Part shown: positions 1-5,868 of the stretch, piece by piece
How positions within the stretch are numbered: position 1 is the stretch's first letter
How the letters are laid out: the number at the start of each line of letters is the position of its first letter
Origin: Acidobacteriota bacterium
GTDB lineage: Bacteria; Acidobacteriota; Terriglobia; Bryobacterales; Bryobacteraceae
Reading direction: 5' to 3'
Assembly (NCBI GenBank): GCA_018268875.1
Contig: JAFDVT010000733.1
Span: 1-7,559 of the forward strand
Length of the DNA: 7,559 nucleotides
Program-made: the position numbers and the translations under genes
Notes under the pieces: model-generated
What the model saw: the letters and a program-made list of their open reading frames with translations, nothing else
What the model was told of the DNA's origin: nothing
Database searches by the model: none

Positions 1-1
1 C

Positions 2-1741
2 ATGGCGTACGCGCTACAGAACATCGGCAACGCGCAGGCGGGCCGCCAACAGTACGCCGCCGCCATCGCCAACTTCGAACGTTCCCTGCAACTCAAACGG
101 GAACTCGGCGACCGTTGGGGCGCCGCCTACACGCTGCACGCGCTTGCTGAAGCCCATTCCGGACCTCGCCGGTTGGAACTCCTGCGCGAGGCGCTCGCCG
201 AACGCCGTGCCTTGCGGGACCGTACCGGACTCATCCTCACCCTTGGTTCCCTCGCCCATGCCTACCGCGCGAGCGGCGATCTCGCGGCCGCGGAAGCCGC
301 CATTTCCGAGGCGATTAGCGAAATTGAGGACTCGCGCGCCAGCCTCGTCAGCCAGGACCTTCGCGCGTCGTACCTCGCGTCAAAAAGCGACTTCTACGAG
401 TTCCGCGTGGACGTCCTCGCCGCGCAGGGCAATAAGGAGGAAGCGCTCGAAGCCGCCGAACAATCTCGCGGACGCCAGCTTACCGACCGTTTGGGCGATG
501 TCCTCTCGCAGATCCGCGACGGTGTGGACACTAGTAGTGAACAAGCCGCGTTGCGCCGCGTCAATACCCTGGCCGCGCGCCTCGAACGCCTCGCGTCGAC
601 GCCGGTCAAGCCCGCGACAGAAGCCAAGCTCAAACAGGAACTCGAAGCCGCGCTGGCCCAAGCCCGCGATGCGTCGGAAGCCGTTCGAAAGAGCAGCCCC
701 CGCTACGCCAGCCTCGTCGAACCGCCTCGCATGACCGCCGCCGCGATGCGCAAACTCCTGCGGCCCGGCGACGTTCTGATGTTCTACGGACGCAGCTACG
801 TCTGGGTCGTCACCGCGAACGCCATCGCGATGCGCGCGCTACCTGGCCGCGCCAAAATCGAAGCCGCCATCGCCACCCTCAGCCGCGCCATCACAACAAA
901 AAGTGCTGACTGGCAGACCCACGCCGCGAACCTCGAATCGGCCCTGCAACTTCGCGCCGTGCCTGGCTGGAAACGCCTGATCGTCGCCGCCGAAGGACCT
1001 CTGGAAACCGTACCCTTCGCCGTCCTCCCCGCCGTTCGGAACTCCACCGTCGAGGTCGCGTACCTGCCCTCCGCCGCCGCGCTGGAACTCCAGCGATCCA
1101 CCCCAGCGCCGCCTCGAAAACAGGACTCCATCCTCGTCTTCGCCGACCCCGCGTTCCCGCCGGAACTGCCGCGCCTGCGATTCTCCCGGCTTGAGGCAAC
1201 CGCAATCGCCGCCCTCGCTCCCGCTGCTACCCGGCAAGCCCTCGACCGCGACGCTTCCCGCCGTTTGCTGTTCGATTCCGCGGTTCGCAATTATAGTATT
1301 TTGCACTTCGCGACCCATGCCGTCACCGATCCCGTTTACCCGGAATTGTCGCGGGTGGTCCTTTCCGCGCTCGATTCACGCGGAAATCGTTTGGAACCTT
1401 TTGTGCGGCTACAGGAAATCTACAAGCTCGATCTGCGGGCGCGTCTGGTTACCCTCAGCGCCTGCCGCACCGCGACCGGTTCTGCGCTCCCCGGCGAAGG
1501 TCTGATCAGCCTGACGCGAGGTTTTCAATACGCCGGCGCCCGCTCCGTGCTCGCCACCTTGTGGGATGTCGAGGATCGTTCCACGACACAATGGATGGCC
1601 GAATTTTATAAGGCATTGCTGCTGCGCAAACAATCGATGTCCGCGTCGATGCGCGCCGCGGTGGACGCGATCCGCGCCAAGCCCGAATGGTCCCATCCGT
1701 ACTACTGGGCCGGTTTCGTACTGCAGGGGGAATGGCGTTGA
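2..1741 (+). CDS. TPR-CHAT domain protein (caspase-like putative protease), 5' end outside window
   Basis: The visible 579 residues have helical tetratricopeptide-type repeats at about 1-105, a charged, probably coiled linker at about 105-235, and a CHAT domain (caspase-like, clan CD peptidase fold) at about 245-579. CHAT hallmarks seen are LHFATHA with H435 and H439, LSACRTATG with C488 (the expected His-Cys dyad being H439/C488), GEGLISLTRGF at 499-508, AGARSVLATLWDV at 511-523 and the C-terminal HPYYWAGF at 565-572. AEQSRGRQL at 152-160 matches the conserved motif often found between the TPR and CHAT parts. The ATG at base 2 falls inside a TPR helix, so the real start almost certainly lies upstream. 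The domain is well recognised. Protease activity is inferred from family knowledge (separase/caspase relatives, Csx29 of type III-E CRISPR), and the substrate is unknown. The stop codon overlaps the next gene, a sigma-like protein. No signal peptide can be judged because the N-terminus is missing. Confidence 0.92.
   Translation: MAYALQNIGNAQAGRQQYAAAIANFERSLQLKRELGDRWGAAYTLHALAEAHSGPRRLELLREALAERRALRDRTGLILTLGSLAHAYRASGDLAAAEAAISEAISEIEDSRASLVSQDLRASYLASKSDFYEFRVDVLAAQGNKEEALEAAEQSRGRQLTDRLGDVLSQIRDGVDTSSEQAALRRVNTLAARLERLASTPVKPATEAKLKQELEAALAQARDASEAVRKSSPRYASLVEPPRMTAAAMRKLLRPGDVLMFYGRSYVWVVTANAIAMRALPGRAKIEAAIATLSRAITTKSADWQTHAANLESALQLRAVPGWKRLIVAAEGPLETVPFAVLPAVRNSTVEVAYLPSAAALELQRSTPAPPRKQDSILVFADPAFPPELPRLRFSRLEATAIAALAPAATRQALDRDASRRLLFDSAVRNYSILHFATHAVTDPVYPELSRVVLSALDSRGNRLEPFVRLQEIYKLDLRARLVTLSACRTATGSALPGEGLISLTRGFQYAGARSVLATLWDVEDRSTTQWMAEFYKALLLRKQSMSASMRAAVDAIRAKPEWSHPYYWAGFVLQGEWR
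1725..1730 (+). promoter_or_regulatory. Shine-Dalgarno-like AGGGGG before the sigma-like gene
   Basis: AGGGGG lies inside the last codons of the CHAT gene. It is only one base from the ATG at 1732 but seven bases from the in-frame TTG at 1738. That TTG would give the classical four-base TTGA overlap with the CHAT stop at 1739-1741. The spacing therefore favours TTG, while start-codon preference favours ATG. The two differ by only two residues. Confidence 0.4.
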
Positions 1742-2340
1742 GCGCTCCGCTCGATCAACCGGCGTTCGACGCTTTGCTCGCGGCACTCTCGCCCGCCGCC
1801 GAAGGACGCGCCGAAGCCTACGAGGCATTGCGCCTGCGGCTCATCCGGTTCTTTGCCTGGGAAGGCTGCTCCCTTCCCGAGGATGCGGCCGACGAAACGC
1901 TCAATCGCGTCGCCACCAGGCTCGTGGACGGCGGCGAAAAGATCCACAATGTCCTCGCCTATGCGAGCGGCGTCGCGCGGCTGGTAGCTAAGGAAGCGCT
2001 GCGCAACCAGGGGCGCGAACAACACCGGCAGGTGCTGCATTTTCCCGCTCCCAAGCCTCCCGGGCCCGACACGGCGGAGGTTCGCTGTTTCGACCGTTGC
2101 CTGAGCGACCTGCCCGCCGAGTCCCGCCAACTGCTCCTCGAATACTACAAAGGCGACGCCACCGCGCGCATCGAACAACGCCGCAAAATGGCCGCCGAAC
2201 GCAAGATTTCCCTGAACTCGCTGCGCAACCGCGCGCTCCGCCTGCGCGAAAAGCTGGAGGCTTCGATCCGCGAATGCCTCGCCGCCGCACATCGCCGTGA
2301 TGTTTCTCCCGATCGCGACACAAAGGATGAAAATGTCTGA
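1732..2340 (+). CDS. ECF/sigma-70-like RNA polymerase sigma factor family protein
   Basis: A 202-aa soluble protein with the two-part layout of small sigma factors. Residues about 25-95 resemble sigma region 2; EDAADETLNRVATRL at 50-64 aligns in style with the region 2 core seen in ECF factors. Residues about 118-178 resemble region 4: CLSDLPAESRQLLLEYY at 123-139, then a helix-turn-helix-like stretch ending ISLNSLRNRALRLREKL at 159-175. It matches my memory of a divergent acidobacterial family annotated as sigma-70-like. It would direct RNA polymerase to a dedicated promoter set, but neither the regulon nor DNA binding can be read here. The ATG at 1732 is preferred over one at 1687 because the upstream one needs a 55-base overlap with CHAT. 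TTG at 1738 is also plausible. It overlaps the CHAT gene by 10 bases and the downstream membrane protein by 8, so coupled translation is likely. Some such proteins may be degenerate sigma factors. Confidence 0.75.
   Translation: MALSAPLDQPAFDALLAALSPAAEGRAEAYEALRLRLIRFFAWEGCSLPEDAADETLNRVATRLVDGGEKIHNVLAYASGVARLVAKEALRNQGREQHRQVLHFPAPKPPGPDTAEVRCFDRCLSDLPAESRQLLLEYYKGDATARIEQRRKMAAERKISLNSLRNRALRLREKLEASIRECLAAAHRRDVSPDRDTKDENV
2322..2327 (+). promoter_or_regulatory. Shine-Dalgarno AAAGGA for the membrane protein gene
   Basis: AAAGGA sits five bases before the ATG at 2333 and decides between the candidate starts at 2297 (GTG), 2300, 2327 and 2333. The ATG at 2327 overlaps the site itself. 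The chosen start falls eight bases before the end of the sigma-like gene, a typical translationally coupled arrangement. Confidence 0.6.
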
Positions 2341-3055
2341 TTCCACCGGCCCCGACTCGGCGCGGCGCACACGCCCCGATCTGGCGCGGGAATTCGAATA
2401 CCTGCTCGGACAGATGCCGCGCGTCGACCGTGAGACCTTCCAGGGCCAAGTCATCGAAAACCCGGAGACTTCGGATCGCGTGGTGGAAGCCGAACAGGAA
2501 CTGTTCGATGCCTACGTCCGTGGCGAATTGCCCGGCGAATGGCGCGTCGCGTTTGAGGAACGCCTGGTGGGTTCGCCGGAAGGACAGGCCCGGCTCGCCC
2601 TGGCCCGCCAACTGGTGAAGCAGAGTCAACCGGCCCGCAAGCGCCTGTGGTGGATCTTTGGAGGTCTTGCGGCCACCGCTGCGTTGATACTACTCGCCTT
2701 TTTTACAACCTGCGGCGTCGCGCGGCCGTGCGAGGCGCCCAACGCCCCGTCCACAACCGCCGGCGAAAAGACGAGGCACACCTTCGAACTCGCCGCCATC
2801 ACGCGAGGCCAGGCGGACCGCCCTCGACTGACGGTCGATCCACACAGCGGCGGCATCGTCGAATTCGTCGTGAAAGAACCGGCCGACGCCTTCGACCTTT
2901 CCCTGGTAACCACCGAGCGTTCCATCGCCAAAGCGCCGGCCGGGGCGTCCCTTGCCGTCGACGCCCAGCTGCTCGAACCGGGCATCTATCTGTTGACCGC
3001 TTTCCGTAACGGCACGGCGTCCAATTATTACGAATTCGAAGTCGTGCGGCCGTAG
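2333..3055 (+). CDS. Single-pass membrane protein with anti-sigma-like N-terminal domain
   Basis: This 240-aa protein has a soluble, acidic N-terminal part (1-103), one hydrophobic segment at about 105-125 (LWWIFGGLAATAALILLAFF) preceded by basic ARKR, and an extracytoplasmic C-terminal part of about 110 residues. Basic residues before the segment favour a cytoplasmic N-terminus. EQELFDAYVRGELPGEWR at 54-71, followed by FEERLVGSPEGQARL, resembles the N-terminal domain of membrane partners encoded beside sigma factors in Acidobacteria and Planctomycetes. It lacks the HxxxCxxC zinc motif of classical ZAS anti-sigma factors. The C-terminal domain ends with a strand-like pattern, PGIYLLTAFRNG then YYEFEVV, suggesting a small beta-sandwich; I cannot name its fold. 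Two cysteines (C128, C133) lie just outside the membrane. It is probably a regulator or sequestering partner of the sigma-like protein, inferred mainly from position. A surface sensor with another partner is possible. Confidence 0.65.
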   Translation: MSDSTGPDSARRTRPDLAREFEYLLGQMPRVDRETFQGQVIENPETSDRVVEAEQELFDAYVRGELPGEWRVAFEERLVGSPEGQARLALARQLVKQSQPARKRLWWIFGGLAATAALILLAFFTTCGVARPCEAPNAPSTTAGEKTRHTFELAAITRGQADRPRLTVDPHSGGIVEFVVKEPADAFDLSLVTTERSIAKAPAGASLAVDAQLLEPGIYLLTAFRNGTASNYYEFEVVRP

Positions 3056-3062
3056 CGGTTCG

Positions 3063-3071
3063 TGCTATTCT
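3063..3071 (+). promoter_or_regulatory. Possible extended -10 promoter for tRNA-Tyr
   Basis: TGC followed by TATTCT (3066-3071) resembles an extended -10 element, with four of six bases matching TATAAT. No -35 hexamer is recognisable 16-18 bases upstream. Transcription would start near 3078 and give a leader of roughly 47 bases before the mature tRNA. It is the best candidate in the 69-base gap, but weak. Confidence 0.3.
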
Positions 3072-3124
3072 AGCGAGTGCGCGCCCGGGTTCCCCCTGAG
3101 GCAATGCACCCCTCCTTAAAAGAT

Positions 3125-3213
3125 GGACAGGTGGGTGAGTGGTTAAAGCCAACAGACTGTAAATCTGTCCGCCCTTGCGGCGTACGAAGGTTCGAATCCT
3201 TCCCTGTCCACCA
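3125..3213 (+). tRNA. tRNA-Tyr (anticodon GTA), CCA end encoded
   Basis: A complete class II tRNA. The acceptor stem is GGACAGG (3125-3131) with CCTGTCC (3203-3209), followed by discriminator A3210 and an encoded CCA at 3211-3213. The anticodon stem is ACAGA (3152-3156) with TCTGT (3164-3168), and its loop CTGTAAA carries GTA at 3159-3161, reading tyrosine codons UAU/UAC. A long variable arm, CCGC-CCTT-GCGG (3169-3180), is the hallmark of bacterial Tyr, Leu and Ser tRNAs. The T arm is GAAGG, loop TTCGAAT, CCTTC (3186-3202). All stems pair, so it should be functional. Without the CCA it is 86 nt. The DUF167 gene starts 16 bases downstream on the same strand and may share the transcript. Confidence 0.97.
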
Positions 3214-3229
3214 TTGACACACTTCCGGT

Positions 3230-3454
3230 ATGATCATCCGCGTTAAGGTCATCCCCAAGGCCGCCAAAGACGAAATCGTCGGCCAGATGGAGGATGGCAC
3301 GTGGAAAGTGAAGGTCACCGCCGTACCCGAAAAAGGCAAAGCGAACGAAGCAGTTTTGGAACTCTTCGCCGCGCATTTCAAGGTACCGATTACGCGCGTT
3401 TCCATCGTCTCCGGACAGACCTCGCCGTTTAAGCACGTTCGCGTGCACAAATAA
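3230..3454 (+). CDS. DUF167 family protein (YggU-like)
   Basis: A 74-aa protein of the DUF167/YggU family, whose biochemical function is not established. Seen directly are the N-terminal strand MIIRVKVIPKA, the signature KVTAVPEKGKANEAVLELF at 28-46 with the invariant-type GKAN at 36-39, and the C-terminal SGQTSPFKHVRV at 61-72 with conserved-type K68. The length is slightly below the 80-100 aa common in the family, but both ends match, so it looks complete. The start fits the family's usual N-terminus. The upstream CTTCCGG is a poor ribosome-binding site. It follows the tRNA by 16 bases and precedes the antiporter by 10, so it probably shares the antiporter transcript. Family assignment is confident; the role is unknown. 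Confidence 0.92.
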   Translation: MIIRVKVIPKAAKDEIVGQMEDGTWKVKVTAVPEKGKANEAVLELFAAHFKVPITRVSIVSGQTSPFKHVRVHK

Positions 3455-3464
3455 TCAAGGAAGC

Positions 3465-5000
3465 ATGCACGAACTCGAACTCTGGCTGGGCATGATTGCG
3501 ACCGCCGTACTGCTTGCGGCGGCCGCCCGCAAAGTTGGCGCGCCGTACCCGGTATTCCTCGCCATTGGCGGCGCGTTGCTGGCCCTGATCCCCGGCGTGC
3601 CTTCGTTCAGCCTGCCGCCCGACCTCGCGCTCGCGCTGTTCATCGCCCCGGTTCTGCTCGACGCCGCGTTTGACGCCTCGCCGCGCGATTTGCGGGCCAA
3701 CTGGGCGACGCTAACCAGCCTTGTCGTGGTCGCCGTGGGACTCACCACGATCGCTGTCGCCTTGGTGCTTCGTTACCTTCTGCCGGACATTCCACTCGCC
3801 GCCGCCATCGCCCTGGGAGCGGTGGTAGCGCCACCCGACGCCGCGGCGGCCACCGCCGTCCTCAGGCCATTGCAACCTCCGCACCGGATTCTGACCATCC
3901 TCGAAGGCGAAAGCCTGCTCAACGACGCGAGTTCGCTGCTGATCTTCCGCCTGGCTGTGAGCGCGGCACTGGCCGGCAGTTTTTCGATCACCGCCGTCGC
4001 GCCCGCGTTCCTGATTTCCGTCCTCGGCAGTCTGTTGGTCGGTCCGCTCATCGGCTATTGCGCCATTCGCGTCTTTGCCCCCATCGAACATGTGCCCACG
4101 TCGATCATCCTGCAGTTTGTCTCGACGCTTGCGGTATGGATCTTCGCGGAACACGCCGGATTGTCGGGCGTTTTGACGATGGTGTCCTACGCCATGACGC
4201 TGGCCCGCAGTTCGCCGTTGGTGATTCCCGCCCGCATGCGCGTACCGACCTACGCGGTTTGGGAAACCGTCGTATTTCTGGTCAATATCCTGGCGTTCAT
4301 CTTTATCGGACTGCAGCTTCGGCCCATCCTGATGAGTCTGCCGGCCGAAAAACTGTGGCCGTACCTGACCATCAGCCTCGCCGTGCTGGCTACTGTGATC
4401 CTGGTGCGCCTGGCCTGGCATCTGACGTTCGACACGCTGCTGGCCCCCGGCAACGCGGTGCGATGCCGAAAGGGCAAAGGCGGCCGCGCGGGACGGGCGT
4501 TGATCGTCGCCTGGTCCGGCATGCGAGGCATCCTCACCCTGGCTGCGGCGATGGCCTTGCCGCCGGAATTCCCGTACCGCGAGTTGATGCTGCTGACCGC
4601 GTTTGCCGTCGTCGTAGGAACCCTGGTGCTGCAGGGCCTTACCCTGGGACCTCTGCTCTGCTTCCTGAAACTGGACGACGACGACTTGGTGGGCCAGGAG
4701 GCATCCAAAGCGAGAGAAAAGATTCTGGCTGCCGCGCTGGCGACGTTCGCCGACGACCAGACCGAGCCGGCGGGAATCCTTCGGCAGGACCTGACGCGTG
4801 TTCTGTCACCGGAAAGGGGCCGGAACAGCTCGGACAGCAACTTGCTCCATACGCCCTTGCGGCGTAACGCCCTGGGCGCGGCCCGCCGGGAACTGACCGC
4901 CCTGCGCTCGGCCCGCCTGATCGGGGACGATGCCTTGCACATCGTGGAAGAAGACCTGGACTGGATGGAAATGGCCGACCGCGGCGAACAACCGGCCTGA
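3465..5000 (+). CDS. CPA1-family Na+/H+ antiporter
   Basis: A 511-aa inner-membrane protein of the monovalent cation:proton antiporter-1 family, exchanging Na+ (or K+/Li+) for H+ in pH and sodium homeostasis. Many hydrophobic helices fill residues about 5-400. Family motifs seen are GAVVAPPDAAAATAVLR at 118-134, with the ion-binding-region Asp D125, then LEGESLLNDASSLL at 146-159, including the membrane-embedded acidic pair region, and WSGMRGILTLAAAMALP at 350-366. The C-terminal tail (about 402-511) is hydrophilic and presumably cytoplasmic. It starts with an acidic DDDD cluster (404-407) and looks helical; such tails often regulate activity. A Shine-Dalgarno-like AAGGAAG (3457-3463) lies just before the ATG. 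The gene is 10 bases from DUF167, so co-transcription is likely. It converges on the downstream minus-strand gene. Ion specificity cannot be read from sequence. Confidence 0.93.
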   Translation: MHELELWLGMIATAVLLAAAARKVGAPYPVFLAIGGALLALIPGVPSFSLPPDLALALFIAPVLLDAAFDASPRDLRANWATLTSLVVVAVGLTTIAVALVLRYLLPDIPLAAAIALGAVVAPPDAAAATAVLRPLQPPHRILTILEGESLLNDASSLLIFRLAVSAALAGSFSITAVAPAFLISVLGSLLVGPLIGYCAIRVFAPIEHVPTSIILQFVSTLAVWIFAEHAGLSGVLTMVSYAMTLARSSPLVIPARMRVPTYAVWETVVFLVNILAFIFIGLQLRPILMSLPAEKLWPYLTISLAVLATVILVRLAWHLTFDTLLAPGNAVRCRKGKGGRAGRALIVAWSGMRGILTLAAAMALPPEFPYRELMLLTAFAVVVGTLVLQGLTLGPLLCFLKLDDDDLVGQEASKAREKILAAALATFADDQTEPAGILRQDLTRVLSPERGRNSSDSNLLHTPLRRNALGAARRELTALRSARLIGDDALHIVEEDLDWMEMADRGEQPA

Positions 5001-5005
5001 AGCGT

Positions 5006-5804
5006 TTACGAGCGCAGTTTTTGGATCTTTCCGTGCAGCGCGTGCAGCGTCCGGCTCAGTTCGCCGCCGCGCTTTGCCGCACTCTCCTTCAGGTACGGCG
5101 ACATCTCGATCCGCATCCGTTCCGTCATCGACATCCCTAGCATTCGCATCGATTCCAGCTTCCGCATCGAGGAACCAATTCCGTCGATGAGCTTGCCGGT
5201 GGCCGACGAAGTATCGACCGCGTTCGCATACGGCGCGCTCCAGTTGGCAGGCCGCTGCAACGACTGCATCACCTGAAATGCCACGTTGTAACAAGGGCTC
5301 TGCTTGGCCACAGCCTCCCGCTTGGTTCTCGCCAGAATCAGCACCAGCGCCGACGCCGGGTCGTAGGAGGACTGGAACATCTGCTGGAAACGCATTACCG
5401 CAGTTGGGCAGGCTCGCGTTTCCCGGTGAAATGGCCTGCTCCACCAGCGAATAAACCACTTCCAGCGTTGCCAGTTCGTACCTCGCGGCCGCCGCTCCGA
5501 ACGCCGCCGCGTTGGCATCGTGCAGCGCCTGCAACTCCACTCGCGACAGCGACTGGAACTGTGCCGGAGGACGTTGAAACGCGTCCTGCTCGTCGCCATC
5601 CATCGCGCTGTACTTGCGCGACTCCTGGAGGTCCGGACGTTCGCTCAACTCGCGCATCGAATCGTCGAACTTAACCAGATGCTCGAAGACGAACATCCGG
5701 CCTTCTGGCAAGGACTTGATGGTCTCAAACGGGCGTACGATGGCCGTACTGAGGTCGTTGAAGACGTGGTCGCCCTGCTTGGGTGTTGTGGTCGTATCGG
5801 ACAC
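5006..5804 (-). pseudogene. Unrecognised helical protein gene broken by a one-base frameshift
   Basis: From a GTG at 5804 the minus strand encodes about 134 residues (MSDTTTTPKQG through AISPGNASLPN). The coherent protein then continues in a different frame from about 5404 down to the TAA at 5006 (AVMRFQQMFQSSYDPASALV through HGKIQKLRS). The span is 799 bases, that is 266 codons plus one base, so removing a single base near 5403-5409 restores a 265-aa protein. The unshifted frame stays open to 4806 only because of high GC, running antisense into the antiporter. No signal peptide or membrane segment is seen; the product looks soluble, alpha-helical and Met/Ser/Arg-rich towards the end. A nine-base tandem duplication (5032-5049) encodes the LHALH stretch. 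I do not recognise the family. It lies 64 bases downstream of the MR/MLE gene on the same strand. It could be a recent pseudogene, a sequencing indel or, less likely, programmed frameshifting. Confidence 0.7.
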
Positions 5805-5868
5805 GGAATTCTGCCGCCTCAGACAGATATGCGCAGTCCTCTACGGAAACAGCCCAGATCCCGGCGGT

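Noticed and set aside
144..734. Second + frame inside the CHAT gene
   Set aside because: It is an Arg/Pro/Ser-rich low-complexity shadow, while the main frame has clear TPR features.
3056..3124. Possible rho-independent terminator after the CHAT/sigma operon
   Set aside because: A CCCGGG palindrome and G/C runs are present, but no stable stem followed by a T tract can be drawn.
3214..3234. TTGACA and TATGAT between tRNA and DUF167 as a promoter
   Set aside because: The hexamers are only nine bases apart, and TATGAT overlaps the DUF167 start codon, so transcription would begin inside the gene.
3711..4421. 236-codon open frame on the - strand
   Set aside because: It is antisense to the antiporter helices, is Gln/Arg/Asp-rich as expected for a shadow frame, and has no motif.
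5001..5030. Possible terminator after the antiporter with a TTTTT run
   Set aside because: Only a three-base stem can be formed before the T run, which is also inside the coding end of the converging gene.
4806..5402. Continuation of the GTG-5804 frame past the frameshift
   Set aside because: It overlaps the antiporter coding region antisense, and the coherent protein sequence is in the other frame from about 5404 onwards.
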